A stretch of DNA of 64,000 bases from CAZCDS01 sp964497585 (GTDB taxonomy: Bacteria; Desulfobacterota; Desulfomonilia; Desulfomonilales; Desulfomonilaceae). This document shows positions 46,930-57,079 of the stretch, piece after piece (positions within the stretch are counted from its first letter, which is position 1; each line of letters opens with the position of its first letter). The stretch covers positions 1 through 64,000 of the forward strand of contig CAZCDS010000013.1 in the NCBI GenBank assembly GCA_964497585.1, in the 5' to 3' direction. The notes beneath the pieces were generated by a model. It ran no database searches and was not told where the DNA came from. It saw only the letters and a list, made by a program, of their open reading frames with translations. A program made the translations under genes and the position numbers.

Positions 46930-48690
46930 TCATCGGTGCGGCCTGTGATCGACGGAGAGGCCGCCTCCGAAGATGCTTCTCAAAAACCGAAAGGCTTTCA
47001 TTGTTCCGCCTGTCACGGTACGCTTGAACTGGACCGGAACAAAGACCGTTCGCAGAGCGTCCAGCACTGTGAGCTCTCCCACGGAGGAAAGCGTGTGTAG
47101 GCCGTCGGGGTAGGGACCGTTTCTCGGCGGCTCCACCACTGCAGCCGGTTCTTCCTCAAATTCATCGGGAGTCAGTCGTCGCACCCGATTGATGACGACC
47201 TTCGCTCCGTAGCTTTCGGAGCAGTCCTGCGCCGGCCGATAGAGGACTCCTTCGTGGAGGAAGGGCGTACCACCGGGCCGGGAAGAACGCGCGTCGGTTT
47301 TCACGGGATTGAGCGCGTGCGGCGTCCACGGACCCGTCAGCTCACGTCCGTACCACAAGAAGAGGCTGAGATCAGCACCCTCTTCCCGATCGGTAAAGGC
47401 TATCCACCACCGTCCCTCGTAATTGAATACCGTCGTATCAATCGCGGATACCCCTTCTCCGATATCGGTCACTTTTTCCCAGGAATTCGGGAAATCGGCT
47501 GCACCGAATAAGGATATACGTTGATTCTCGGCCGTCTCCGGCACGCAGTAGACCTGTCCGTCATGTTCAAAAAGATAGGGGTAGGACATGTGAAACGGCA
47601 TGTCGAAAACCGTTTGGGAGGAGAGCGCGATACCTGAATCAGCGACTTGGACCGCGGTGATGATCCCCTTGGACGATTCATAGTCCAATTCTTCGAACAG
47701 GAGGGTGAGTCGGCCGTTGCGCATCAGGCCGAAGGGGTCGGCCCGGATGGTCCCTTTCTGGAGGCCGGGGAGATACTGCGGCTCCGGCAGGGCTCCCGGC
47801 TCAAGAAATCGGTGCACCGGAGCGCGGACTATTCCGATATTCCACTGCGGATGGCAGAAGAGGGCTTGAAGTTTGGTCTTCACCAGGTTTCTCAGCAGCT
47901 TCAGCGCGAGTATCACAGCCCCGGGTAGGCCTGGCTCCACATGATTCTTCGCTGCCGTGAGCTGAGTCGACGCCTTGCCTGCAATTTCCGGAGCCCGTTG
48001 CATGACTCTGCATTGCCGCGCGGGCCACCTTGCTGCCTCGAAATAGAGGTTGTCGATGCTCTGCCCGTACGAGTGCTTGATCGTATTCACGTACCCTTCC
48101 CGGAGCACTGCGGTGGAATCGCTCTCATCCGTAAGCCTTTCCAGCACGACCCGGACGACGCTCTCCCCACAGTACATCTCATGGAAAAGAGGGGTCCGAA
48201 CAAGGTGGTCGTCGTGGCTCCCTTGAAGTAAGGACCAAATTCCGTACCGCGGAATGTTGAGCACGTCCCCTCGAATGGTCCTGAATGCGAAACGGAGAAT
48301 AAAATCCAGCCTGTGATCCGCGATCGTTGCGACATCCTTTGGACTGAAGTGGCCTGCCTGGGGGCCGTCTTCGACCGGCTCGCATTCGATCCGCGGAATT
48401 CCGGAGAGGAGCGGCTCCAGCGATGTAGGAACAAGAGCCCGGGAGCGGTTCAAGAGCAGACCGAGCCCGAAAGGCCGGCTATAGGGTCTTCCTTGCTCGA
48501 GGAGTCGCTCCCCGATCCTCTTCCCCTCCTGACTTGCATCGATGATGACCAGTACCGGTTCTGCGAGGCCGGTATCAAGAAGATGTCGCACACTTTGCAC
48601 TTCCCACTGTCTCATGGCCGGCCCGTAACACATGACGCCGAAACGAAAGGCGACCGGCCACCGCTTGGCAGAGTCTGAAGTGATCTTCAT
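46930..48690 (-). CDS. Formyltransferase-like / beta-propeller glycosyltransferase (GINT-like)
   Basis: 586 residues. The N-terminal third resembles a formyltransferase-like fold (RFGVMCYGPAMRQWEV, IPRYGIWSLLQGSHD), and the C-terminal half has beta-propeller repeats with a GH43-like pattern: GTIRADPFGLMRNGRLTLLFEE, MSYPYLFEHDGQVYCVPETAEN, WWIAFTDREEGADLSLFLWYG and SSRPGGTPFLHEG. This matches the family of glucosamine inositolphosphorylceramide transferase-like proteins found in polysaccharide clusters. Its exact activity cannot be told. ATG 48690 with no strong ribosome site; it is divergent from the next glycosyltransferase. Confidence 0.7.
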   Translation of the reverse strand: MKITSDSAKRWPVAFRFGVMCYGPAMRQWEVQSVRHLLDTGLAEPVLVIIDASQEGKRIGERLLEQGRPYSRPFGLGLLLNRSRALVPTSLEPLLSGIPRIECEPVEDGPQAGHFSPKDVATIADHRLDFILRFAFRTIRGDVLNIPRYGIWSLLQGSHDDHLVRTPLFHEMYCGESVVRVVLERLTDESDSTAVLREGYVNTIKHSYGQSIDNLYFEAARWPARQCRVMQRAPEIAGKASTQLTAAKNHVEPGLPGAVILALKLLRNLVKTKLQALFCHPQWNIGIVRAPVHRFLEPGALPEPQYLPGLQKGTIRADPFGLMRNGRLTLLFEELDYESSKGIITAVQVADSGIALSSQTVFDMPFHMSYPYLFEHDGQVYCVPETAENQRISLFGAADFPNSWEKVTDIGEGVSAIDTTVFNYEGRWWIAFTDREEGADLSLFLWYGRELTGPWTPHALNPVKTDARSSRPGGTPFLHEGVLYRPAQDCSESYGAKVVINRVRRLTPDEFEEEPAAVVEPPRNGPYPDGLHTLSSVGELTVLDALRTVFVPVQFKRTVTGGTMKAFRFLRSIFGGGLSVDHRPHR

Positions 48691-48975
48691 GAATTGCGTG
48701 CTCTTGAAGAACCGGGCGCGTCCTCTCGCGGACCCCCGGTGCGGGTAACGGTCACATCCGAGCGCTCTACTTATGGCTTTTCAAGGCCGGAATGTCAAGC
48801 TGCCTCCCTCGTTGGGAGTGCCCGGAATTGGCGCGATTGTGGCTCTCATGGTATCGTGGGTCTCGTGCCGACGGGAGGGCGGAAATCTTCAGCTCAAGCG
48901 GAGAGAAGCCGTCTCGGATCGTCAAACGGCTCTCCCCGTCGGAGGGCGGCTGCAAAAACCGATCGGAGTATCGAT

Positions 48976-50091
48976 GTGAGGGGTCTCGTCGTATCGGGCG
49001 AAAGCTCCAAGGATGAATCGGCCTACACTCACAGGGTAATGAACCTGGCCCAATGCCTCGAGGAGCGGTCCATCTCCTGTGACTTCTTTTACCCCGGGGA
49101 GACCCCGTGGCTGAGCACCTGGACCACAGCCTCCCTCTTCATGCTCGGTTGGCTCCCCATGCTCAGACAATATGATTTCCTGTACACGGGGTGCGAGGAA
49201 GCCGGGCAGTCCCTGTTCTTCTGCCGGCCCTTCCTTAAGGGACCGATAATCTACGATATTCACGGAGACATCGAAGCCCAATCAGCCCTCGAACGAGAGA
49301 TTGTATCCCAAGGCGTACGGAAAACGCCGTCATTGAGAGTCAAGATCGTCTCCTGGATGGCCATGGCCTGCGCGGACTATGTGGTGACGGTCTCGGACCT
49401 GCACACCGACGCGCTCGTTCGTCGGGGGGTTCCTCCGGATCGAGTGGGGATCATACGTAACGGCGTGGATCTCGGTCTGTTCGGATATCAGGCAATGCCT
49501 TCGCCTCCTGAGTTCACCTTCGGATACGCCGGTGAGTTCCAGAGCTGGCAGGGGATCGACAATCTTATCGGAGCCTTCGAGATGGTCCGGGACGAGAGCA
49601 TCCGCATGCTCCTGGTCGGCTTCACTCCCCAGTACGAACACTTCAGGAACCGTCTGGCCGACAGGTTCGGCAATCGGGTGAAACTCGTTGACCGAACGGA
49701 CCGAGAGACGCTCGTGAGGCTTCTCGCCCGTACCGGCGTGCTCATTATTCCGAGAATCGACCATCCGGCCATTCGTCACGCGTTCCCGACGAAGTTCGCG
49801 GAATACGCAGCGATCGGCCGAGCCATCATGGTAAACGACGTGGACGAAACTGCCGCTTTCGTTCGGAAATACCGGTGCGGTTTCGTGTCGGACTGCTCAC
49901 CCGAGGCCATGGCCGCCGTAATGGAGCAGGCAGGGCGTACCCCGGTGGAGGAACTCGCTGCTATGGGGAGACGGGCCAGGTCGATGGCGGAGGAAAACTT
50001 CTCGTGGCCTATCGTCGGTGATGCTTATGCGGATCTCGTCAGAGAGGTCGTGCAACGGTTTGACGCGAAACGGGCCGGCGGCGTTCGGTAA
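48976..50091 (+). CDS. GT4-family glycosyltransferase (intact paralogue)
   Basis: 371 residues, GT-B fold. Starts at GTG 48976 with CGGAG seven bases upstream, which aligns with the ATG of the paralogue at 55,831. Features: GLVVSGESSKDESAYTHRVM, IIYDIHGDIEAQ, IIRNGVDLGLF, FGYAGEFQSWQGIDNLIGAF, HAFPTKFAEYAAIGRAIMVNDVDET, close to the broken copy at 55,831 over the whole length. The next gene, the PaaK-like ligase, is on the other strand. It stands divergent from the GINT-like gene with a 285-base gap. Confidence 0.86.
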   Translation: MRGLVVSGESSKDESAYTHRVMNLAQCLEERSISCDFFYPGETPWLSTWTTASLFMLGWLPMLRQYDFLYTGCEEAGQSLFFCRPFLKGPIIYDIHGDIEAQSALEREIVSQGVRKTPSLRVKIVSWMAMACADYVVTVSDLHTDALVRRGVPPDRVGIIRNGVDLGLFGYQAMPSPPEFTFGYAGEFQSWQGIDNLIGAFEMVRDESIRMLLVGFTPQYEHFRNRLADRFGNRVKLVDRTDRETLVRLLARTGVLIIPRIDHPAIRHAFPTKFAEYAAIGRAIMVNDVDETAAFVRKYRCGFVSDCSPEAMAAVMEQAGRTPVEELAAMGRRARSMAEENFSWPIVGDAYADLVREVVQRFDAKRAGGVR

Positions 50092-50146
50092 TCTTTATGG
50101 GGAATCAGACGCCGGTTGAAGACCGGCCCGGCGTGCACGATCGGTT

Positions 50147-51541
50147 TCACCGCGATGTGTATTGGATCCGATCCTCCCGTTCCAGGTGGGAAATGACGAA
50201 GGGCCTTTTTCCCCCCTCCGTACGTGGGATATCTTCCACCTCTTCAATAATGAGTTCCATTTCCGGCGATTCAAGGCGAGACTGTAATTCCCGGAGGAGC
50301 CTCTCTCGTGTTGTGTGAGAAATCGTGTCCCAGGGTACAACCCTGATTCTCAGGGTACGGAGATCCTCCTGGATAATTTGGGACTCCTTTATCTCGTCGA
50401 GGTGCAAGAAAGCGTAGTCCAGCACGAGGGGAGAAACGAGGCTCTTTTCCGGGGTAATCACCACATCACCCTCCCTGCCTACGATCCCGGCCAGGGTGGG
50501 GTGGCATCTGCGGCAGGAACAGTGGCTTTCTCCCTTTACCGCGAGATCACCTGTTCGGTATCGTATGAGCGGCATCCCGAAGTTGTGAAGACACGTACCC
50601 ACGATTTCCCAGGCGTCCTCCCGAGATGAGGGAAGCAGTTCCATAACGGCCATCTCCATTTGAACGTGGTACCCTTGTTGCTCGGAACATTGCATCGCCA
50701 CGGCTACCGACTCCTCCTGCCCGTACAGGTCGATCACCGGTGCTCCGAACACGGATTCCACATATTCCCTGACATGCGGATGGAGATTCTCGGAAGAGGT
50801 CCGAATCGCTTTGGGAGATGGAATGCTCATCCTGTTCTTTTCAATCCAGCGGGACAGAATGTAGAGGCATGAAGGCCATCCGTCCACAAAATCCGGTCGG
50901 AAGCTTTCCAGAGCCTCCATCATCATTGCCAAACGGGTCTCATCGGTGTTGTGGAAAGAGATTCTCAATTCCCTGGCACCGGGAAAATAACGGAATGTCT
51001 TTCGGGGATCGGTCAGTGGAACAGCCTTGAACATTGCCACTTTGTCTCCGGGTTTGTACCCGATCCACTTCAGGTGTCGCAGAGCCAAGGCTCGCTCCAT
51101 CCCCTTGAGCTGCCTGTCATGAAAGAAGTCCAATGGCGCGCCGCTGGAACCGCTGGTACGAACGGGCTCAAGATGCAAGAAGGAGATGTTGGATGCCAGG
51201 AGATCATGCTTCCTCCGTAATACCGTTTCCTTGGTGAGCAAAGGAAGCTTATCAAGATCCGCGACCCCCTGAATGTCCTTTGGCTCAAGGCCTCGTTCTT
51301 GGAACACTTCCCGGTAATAGGGAACGTTGCTGTAGGCATGTTCAATGAGACGCCTCAGCAGTTTTGACTGATAATCTGCAAGGGTCTTTTCATCCCATGT
51401 TTCGCTTTCGTCGAAGAGGGAGACTCCCTGCCTGTATGGTTTGCCGTACGTCGAGGACGGGGGCAGGGCGCGGAACGCGGACTCAGCCCATTCCACGAGC
51501 CAGGTAGGCGCCCTTTTCACGAGACTCTTGACATAATTCAT
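50147..51541 (-). CDS. PaaK/CapK-like adenylate-forming enzyme
   Basis: 464-residue AMP-binding enzyme related to phenylacetate-CoA ligase and CapK. AMP-binding signature RTSGSSGAPLDFF (about 130-142), YGQEES adenylate motif, RYRTGDLAV and the Cys-rich loop CSCRRCHPTLAGIVGREGDVV. CapK proteins in capsule clusters probably activate a carboxylic acid for decorating sugars. ATG 51541 shares one base with the flippase stop, after AGGAAGGA, so the two genes are coupled. Real phenylacetate degradation is unlikely, since no paa genes are near. Confidence 0.85.
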   Translation of the reverse strand: MNYVKSLVKRAPTWLVEWAESAFRALPPSSTYGKPYRQGVSLFDESETWDEKTLADYQSKLLRRLIEHAYSNVPYYREVFQERGLEPKDIQGVADLDKLPLLTKETVLRRKHDLLASNISFLHLEPVRTSGSSGAPLDFFHDRQLKGMERALALRHLKWIGYKPGDKVAMFKAVPLTDPRKTFRYFPGARELRISFHNTDETRLAMMMEALESFRPDFVDGWPSCLYILSRWIEKNRMSIPSPKAIRTSSENLHPHVREYVESVFGAPVIDLYGQEESVAVAMQCSEQQGYHVQMEMAVMELLPSSREDAWEIVGTCLHNFGMPLIRYRTGDLAVKGESHCSCRRCHPTLAGIVGREGDVVITPEKSLVSPLVLDYAFLHLDEIKESQIIQEDLRTLRIRVVPWDTISHTTRERLLRELQSRLESPEMELIIEEVEDIPRTEGGKRPFVISHLEREDRIQYTSR

Positions 51542-52986
51542 CACGATCCTTCCTCGGGGCTTCCTCGTCTGATCAGGCCCTTGAGAAAGACGATCTCATC
51601 GGGAGAGAGTGCCTTGAGCAGATAGACGAGGAGAAGATACGTCAGACCGGAAATCCCGATATTCACGAAGAGATTGAGATCCCGAAGCGCGTACGTTACC
51701 GCTCCCATGAGCGCGGCGGCAGCCACCGCTTTCGACGCGGGCTCCATGAACGCAATCGAAAAGAGATGGCGCCTGATATACCGGTACTGGAGCTGGTGGA
51801 AAATAATAATGGTCACCAGGGTGGCTGCAACCGCGCCCATCTCCGCGAAATGAGGAATCAACAGGTAGTTGAGAACAATGTTTATTCCGGCTGCTATGAT
51901 GTTTATGGTGAGGTCAACCTTCTGATTGTCCGTGGCGATGAGCACCTGCGCGAGGATGTAGGCCATGCTGAACGGTATGAGCGACACGATGTGGAGCCTG
52001 AGAACCGGTATGGCCCCGATGAATTTCTCCCCGTAAATGAAGGTGATGATCTGATCTGCAATGACCACGGTGCCTACTACAAGAGGGAGACCACCAAGAA
52101 GGACGTACCGTAAGGAATCGGACGCCAGGCTGCGCAAACGCTCCAGACCCCCGGAGAATTCCTTCGTGAAAAATGGCAGTAGCGCCGCGGAAAAGGCAAC
52201 GGGCAACATCTTGCTGATATCGAGTAAACGATCTGCCGCACTGTACACGCCCACGGATTCGATGCTTTTCAGCTTGGACAGCATGATCTTGTCGATGCTC
52301 AGGTGTATGGTCGCGAATACGGCTATGCTCGCAAAGGTGGGAGCGTGCCTGACCAGAGACCGCCAGATCTCGGGCCTGATCTGCCATCCGGGCATGCCGC
52401 GCACTCTTACGAAGAGGCCGAAGAGCAAGGCCGCACCCAGGACCCGCGTGGCGAGAATCACGCCGAAAAGGGTCACGATCCCGTATCCGTAGAGTACGAG
52501 AACAACGCAGAACGCCACCCGAATAACGTTCTCCACGAGGAAGGTAAACGCCACGTACTCAGCCTTTTCCATGGAACGGAAGATGGCTTCAAGATAAGTC
52601 GTGACCGTGGAAGCCACCAGAGAAAAGGACATTATCAGGCAGGCCGCAAAAACCTCTGCGGAATACCCCATCGCCGCAACGAACACGTTCATTCCGACAA
52701 TCGCCGCGACCGACGAGATCGTCCCGAACATCGCTGCGTTGGTGAGAAACACGTGGACATCCTGAGGCTCCCTTGCCGTCTCTCTCACGATTAGGTCTCC
52801 GAGCCCCAGTGAAGCGATTACCGCAAAAACGGCCACGTACGAGAGAACGAGAGAATACTCTCCGAGACCTTCCACTCCCATGTAACGAGAAATCACGAGG
52901 ACCAATACGAAGGAGACGACCGGATTGAGCATGTTCGGGATTGACAGGGCCAGGGTATTCTTGACCAGGCTCTTGCTCAGGCTCAT
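51541..52986 (-). CDS. Wzx-type polysaccharide flippase
   Basis: 481-residue polytopic protein of the MVF/polysaccharide transporter family, with about 14 helices (LALSIPNMLNPVVSFVLVLVIS, ..., LLVYLLKALSPDEIVFLKG). The first helix pair and YMGVEGLGEYSLV are typical of O-antigen flippases (Wzx/RfbX). It would move undecaprenyl-linked units to the periplasmic face. CGGAG precedes the ATG at 52986. The CapK-like gene follows with one shared base. Confidence 0.9.
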   Translation of the reverse strand: MSLSKSLVKNTLALSIPNMLNPVVSFVLVLVISRYMGVEGLGEYSLVLSYVAVFAVIASLGLGDLIVRETAREPQDVHVFLTNAAMFGTISSVAAIVGMNVFVAAMGYSAEVFAACLIMSFSLVASTVTTYLEAIFRSMEKAEYVAFTFLVENVIRVAFCVVLVLYGYGIVTLFGVILATRVLGAALLFGLFVRVRGMPGWQIRPEIWRSLVRHAPTFASIAVFATIHLSIDKIMLSKLKSIESVGVYSAADRLLDISKMLPVAFSAALLPFFTKEFSGGLERLRSLASDSLRYVLLGGLPLVVGTVVIADQIITFIYGEKFIGAIPVLRLHIVSLIPFSMAYILAQVLIATDNQKVDLTINIIAAGINIVLNYLLIPHFAEMGAVAATLVTIIIFHQLQYRYIRRHLFSIAFMEPASKAVAAAALMGAVTYALRDLNLFVNIGISGLTYLLLVYLLKALSPDEIVFLKGLIRRGSPEEGS

Positions 52987-53821
52987 CGGTTGTCTCCGGT
53001 GTTCTTCGATCGGACGAGATTCCGTGCCGAGGTCACGTGCAGAACCGTTCTCTTCGTTTCATCGACTATAGTAATTGACAAGAGCCCTTTCCCAAGGGAA
53101 TCGCACTGGTAAACACGCCAATCCCTCGTCCCACGGGACACCCGACATCCAACCGGGCAATCCTTTGGGCAATCGCCATAGATGTCTGTCCATTCATACC
53201 AGGAAACCTGTCCGAACGGCAGAACAAAACGGGAGAGGCAACCTGCGTCCGTTTAACGGTTCGGGCGCGCGGCTTGCTTTGCCTGCAGGGTTAGGCGAGC
53301 GCCGTTCATGAGCAGGGTCCTCATGCGTGGTTGCCCCCTCACGATTTGTGGGCATGGGCATGAGAATGTGTCTGAAAAACGCGCATACCTGTAAGCATGT
53401 CCCACAAGTGTCCGGCTAAACACCGCTCGAACTTGATGACGATTCACCCTTCGACGGAAGAAACAATTAAGCTGCCCCGCGGAGCCTGCACCGGCCACCG
53501 ATCCGGGGGACGCGCCATGAGTAAGCAGGGGGTTCAACCGTGGAAGGGACATTCACCCGATTTCTGCAAAAGACCCTGAAAGAGCCGATCAAACACGACC
53601 GCCCCACGCATACTGGCGGCCCCCTTCAGGGCAATGGGTCTGCTTCAGTTGCTTTGAGGGTTTCACGACTGTTTGGTGCGCGTTGCGTCGAGGTCGCGGC
53701 CAAGTCAACGAGGCACACGAGCCCACGGGTCCTGTAGAGCTTATGGATAGAGATCAGGCCGAGTCCGGGAACGAGGGGATGCGCGTTTATCGGACACTCC
53801 GTACGGGAGCCCCGCGCGGGG
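52987..53821. other. Long intergenic region in the polysaccharide cluster
   Basis: About 835 bases without a supported gene. Open frames have no ribosome site or family resemblance. Holds the upstream region of the flippase and the GC-rich CCCCGCGCGGGG palindrome near 53,808, which lies just after the stop of the next minus-strand gene. No RNA gene recognised. Confidence 0.4.
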
Positions 53822-54424
53822 TTACTTTGTGTATTTGGGGGTCGGATTGGTCACATCGCGGCCCAGGAGGTCCTCGAGTCGATCATAATCCGGGGTGAAC
53901 GGCTGGATAGACTCCGGGTACCGCACGGGAATATTCCCGATCTTGTAGAGGACCATTTTGCCGCCGAGTTCTCCGAAGGGTACGTCCGGAGATTCGGGCC
54001 GCCCGCCAAGGCTCAGAATGAACACTCCTATGTACCTGTTGTTCTTGTCGTACCCGAGGTACTGTTGGTAATAGTGAGCGCCCTCAAAAGTATCGCTGAA
54101 ATTGGTGTCATAATACGGCTGGTACGACAATAGCCGCCTCTGACCGAGCGTAGCCTGGTAAAATCCCCTATATTGGTTCTTGAAGTTGAAGAGCGTGTAC
54201 CGCCTGAGAACCGGATCCCACTTCGCATACCCGATAGGCTTGTTCGTAGCCTCCTCGACAATCCAGAACGTGTCCGGAGATTCCGGTCTGGGCTCGAAGT
54301 AGAAGTTCTCCGTTTCTATGGCATCAGGCTTGCCAGTCGCTTGACAGAGACCGGACGCAGCTGGCCAGAGGAGCGCGAGAGCCGAGAGCAGGACAAGAAC
54401 CCTAATTGTCATTCTACGGTTCAT
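53822..54424 (-). CDS. Secreted protein of unknown function
   Basis: 200 residues with a clear Sec signal peptide (about 1-28, IRVLVLLSALALLWPAASG). The mature part is Tyr/Phe/Asn-rich and beta-like (FYFEPRPESPDTFWIVEEA, FNFKNQYRGFYQATLGQ, YYQQYLGYDKNNRYIG) with no recognised domain. No Shine-Dalgarno site is obvious, but a TTGATT-N16-TAAAAT pair ends about 12 bases before the ATG, a very short leader. Located between a flippase and the epimerase genes on the opposite strand, it could be an exported factor for surface polymer handling. Function unknown. Confidence 0.6.
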   Translation of the reverse strand: MNRRMTIRVLVLLSALALLWPAASGLCQATGKPDAIETENFYFEPRPESPDTFWIVEEATNKPIGYAKWDPVLRRYTLFNFKNQYRGFYQATLGQRRLLSYQPYYDTNFSDTFEGAHYYQQYLGYDKNNRYIGVFILSLGGRPESPDVPFGELGGKMVLYKIGNIPVRYPESIQPFTPDYDRLEDLLGRDVTNPTPKYTK

Positions 54425-54435
54425 AACATAGTAGA

Positions 54436-54463
54436 TTTTAAATTAATTAACGGAAAAATCAAG
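54436..54463 (-). promoter_or_regulatory. Possible promoter of the secreted-protein gene
   Basis: On the minus strand TTGATT (54463-54458), 16-base spacer, TAAAAT (54441-54436). The -10 lies only about 12 bases from the ATG, implying a near-leaderless message if real. Confidence 0.35.
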
Positions 54464-54679
54464 AAGCTTCTCAGCACGTTGCGCGAGTTTGCACAATCTT
54501 CGAGACGATGCAGCCCCATTCTCCACGTGTTCCAGCCCGCTTTTTCAGCATTGATTGCACCGCGGTGAAAAGATCCGCTGGACGCGGCGGCGGAATCGCC
54601 CTGAAGGACGAAAAACCTTTTCTAAGGTAGTCTGGCACGAGTATACTGATGGGACCTCACGAGGAGCCGGACTTGACCG

Positions 54680-55834
54680 ATGAATACTGTTCTCCTGGCA
54701 TTCGGCACGCGGCCCGAAGCAATCAAGCTGGCGCCGTTGCACCATGAGCTGATACGGAGATCCGACCGCCTCCGAAGCCTATGCTGTGTAACCGGGCAGC
54801 ACCGGCACATACTCGACCCAGTCCTGGAGATCTTCCGCATAGACCCGGACTATGATCTCAATATCCTCAGTGAGGATCAGACCCTCTTCGACGTCACAAC
54901 GCGTTCGTTGGAAGGTGTCAGAGATGTTCTCGTGAGAGAGAAACCGGATCTCGTGGTGGTTCAGGGGGACACCACCTCGGCGTTCGCGGCCGCGCTGGCT
55001 GCGTTCTACCTGAAAATCCCCGTGGCTCACGTTGAAGCGGGCCTCAGGTCCTTCGATCGGTTCCAGCCCTTTCCCGAAGAGATCAACAGGACGCTGATTT
55101 CCCATCTGGCCGATCTCAATTTTTGCCCAACGGCCAGGGCCGCGGCCAATCTCCTCCGTGAAGGGATACCGGCTGATTCAATTCACGTTACCGGCAACAC
55201 GGTGATCGACGCGCTCCTTTATGCGGTGAAGACGCTGGAAGACGGCCAAGGGGCCGCGGACTACGTAAGGGAGCTTGCTTTGCCGCCCGGTCACATGATT
55301 CTCGTGACCGGCCATCGCCGCGAGAACTTCGGCGAGGGCCTGCGAGACCTGTCACTGTCGCTCGTGGATCTGGTTGAGAGCCGGCCTGATGTCAATGTGG
55401 TCTATTCGGTCCATCCGAACCCCAACGTGAGAGGTCCCGTAGAGAGCATACTCGGTTCCCATGAAAGGACGCGCATCATCCCGCCGCCCGATTATTTTCG
55501 CTTTGTTGCGCTTATGAAGGAGGCGTTCTTCATCATCACCGATTCCGGGGGAATCCAGGAAGAGGCGCCGAGCCTCAAGAAGCCGGTCCTCGTCGCGAGA
55601 AACGTGTCCGAACGACCGGAAGCCGTTGAAGCAGGGACGGCAATACTCGTGGGAACCGACAGAGAGAGAATCCTCCGGGAATCGCACCGCCTGCTGTCGG
55701 ATCCCGAGCACTACCGGAACATGATAGCCCGGGAAAACCCGTTTGGTGACGGCCATTCTGCGAAAAGGATCGCTGATATTATCGAGGAGTTTCTTGCAGA
55801 CCGATCGTGCGGAACCACACGGGGCAAGACATGA
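54680..55834 (+). CDS. wecB: UDP-N-acetylglucosamine 2-epimerase (copy 1)
   Basis: Non-hydrolysing UDP-GlcNAc 2-epimerase making UDP-ManNAc for surface polysaccharides. 384 residues. Motifs: FGTRPEAIKLAPL (N-terminus), VVVQGDTTSAF, VAHVEAGLRSFD, PEEINRTLISHL, VTGHRRENFG, VHPNPNV, ITDSGGIQEEAP and RPEAVEAGTAILVGTD. Normal length. The ATG is 13 bases after GAGGAG. The glycosyltransferase gene begins inside its stop (ATGA overlap). No UDP-ManNAc dehydrogenase (WecC) is visible. A second copy follows at 57,080. Confidence 0.95.
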   Translation: MNTVLLAFGTRPEAIKLAPLHHELIRRSDRLRSLCCVTGQHRHILDPVLEIFRIDPDYDLNILSEDQTLFDVTTRSLEGVRDVLVREKPDLVVVQGDTTSAFAAALAAFYLKIPVAHVEAGLRSFDRFQPFPEEINRTLISHLADLNFCPTARAAANLLREGIPADSIHVTGNTVIDALLYAVKTLEDGQGAADYVRELALPPGHMILVTGHRRENFGEGLRDLSLSLVDLVESRPDVNVVYSVHPNPNVRGPVESILGSHERTRIIPPPDYFRFVALMKEAFFIITDSGGIQEEAPSLKKPVLVARNVSERPEAVEAGTAILVGTDRERILRESHRLLSDPEHYRNMIARENPFGDGHSAKRIADIIEEFLADRSCGTTRGKT

Positions 55835-56942
55835 ACCTCAGGGGTCTTGTTGTCTCGGGTCATGGTTCGCGGGATACCTTCGCGTACACCCACCGTATCC
55901 GAAAGCTCGCCCAATGCCTGGAGGACCGATCGATCCAGTGCGATCTCTTCTTTCCCAACGATACGCCCCTGCTGAATATCTGGACAACGGTATCGGTATT
56001 GATGCTTACCCGGTTGGGGATGCTCAGGAAATACGATCTCATCTACGCCGGCGGGGAAGAGGCCGGACAGGCGCTCTTCGTCTGTAAAGCCTTTTTGCGG
56101 GGCCCGATTGTCTACGATATCCACGGCGATCCCGGAGTCCAGTCCGCCCCCTATCACGAGATCGAGTCCTGTGGCCGGAAGAAGACACCCGCGCCACGCG
56201 TGCGGGTGGTTTCGTGGATGGCCCTGACCTGCGCGGATCATGTGGTCACGGTGAGGAGCCCGCACCGGGAAACATTCTTGGCCGAAGGGTTTGCCGGAGA
56301 TAGAGTGAGCATCATTCGCAATGGTGTGGACCTCGATCTTTTTGCGTTCCGTCCCATGCCCGAGCAATCCGACTTTACCTTCGGGGCCGCGGGGGATTTT
56401 CGAGCTTGGCGGGGCATGGCTAACCTGATCCAGGCGTTTGATCACGTCCGTAATGCGTATATCCGATTGAAGGTCATCGGATTTACCGACCGGCACCGGG
56501 ACCTCAAGGCCGATCTCGAACGGAGATTCGGCAGGCGGGTCCAGCTCATCGACAGGGTCGCTCAGCAAATGCTCGTGAAAATGCTCAGCGAGGTTCACGT
56601 TCTGATCATCCCGAGGATAGATCACCCGGGGCCATCCGCCACGCCTTTCCCACGAAATTCGCGGAATACGCAGCCCTGGGAAGGCCGACCATGGTCAACG
56701 ACATGGATGAAACCGCTGACTTCGTACGCCAGTATGACTGTGGCTTCGTGTCGGAGAAGAGTCCGGAGGCAATGGCCGGGATCATGGAATTTGCCGCGCA
56801 AAAATCCCCGCGCGAATTGGCCGAGATGGGAAAGCGAGCGCGAAAGATTGCTGAGACGAATTCCTCCTGGTCCAAGCTCGGTGGCGAGCACGCGGCCCTC
56901 GTGAGGAGGGTGGTCGATCGGTACCGGTCCGGGACAGAGTAA
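55831..56942 (+). pseudogene. GT4-family glycosyltransferase, frameshifted
   Basis: Close paralogue of the gene at 48,976. ATG 55831 overlaps the epimerase stop by four bases. The frame is intact up to PRIDHP (about 56625), then changes frame at a run of Gs (CCCGGGGCC at 56626-56632). In the second frame the paralogue's ending appears: (A)IRHAFPTKFAEYAALGRPTMVNDMDETADF, then RRVVDRYRSGTE and a TAA at 56940-56942. The normal order lacks one or gains two bases in the G-run. The long tail in the first frame (to 56904) has no resemblance. Either a pseudogene or a homopolymer sequencing error. Confidence 0.78.
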
Positions 56943-57079
56943 AGGCCCGGAGAGGGGCCCGGCGTTTCCGCGCATTCCCCTTCCGGAGGCAGAGGGATAG
57001 GCTGAGGACGACGCGAAGACTGTGCAAGCGAGTCATATTTTCGATTTCGAACCGGGGTTAGTGCCCGGATGAGGGTTCC

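Noticed and set aside
52987..53821. Several 60-100-codon frames in the gap after the flippase
   Set aside because: Products are Arg/Pro/Ser-rich low-complexity with no ribosome sites; look like chance frames in GC-rich spacer.
57035..57062. tRNA T-arm-like TTCGAACC sequence
   Set aside because: No acceptor, D-arm or anticodon stem pairs around it.
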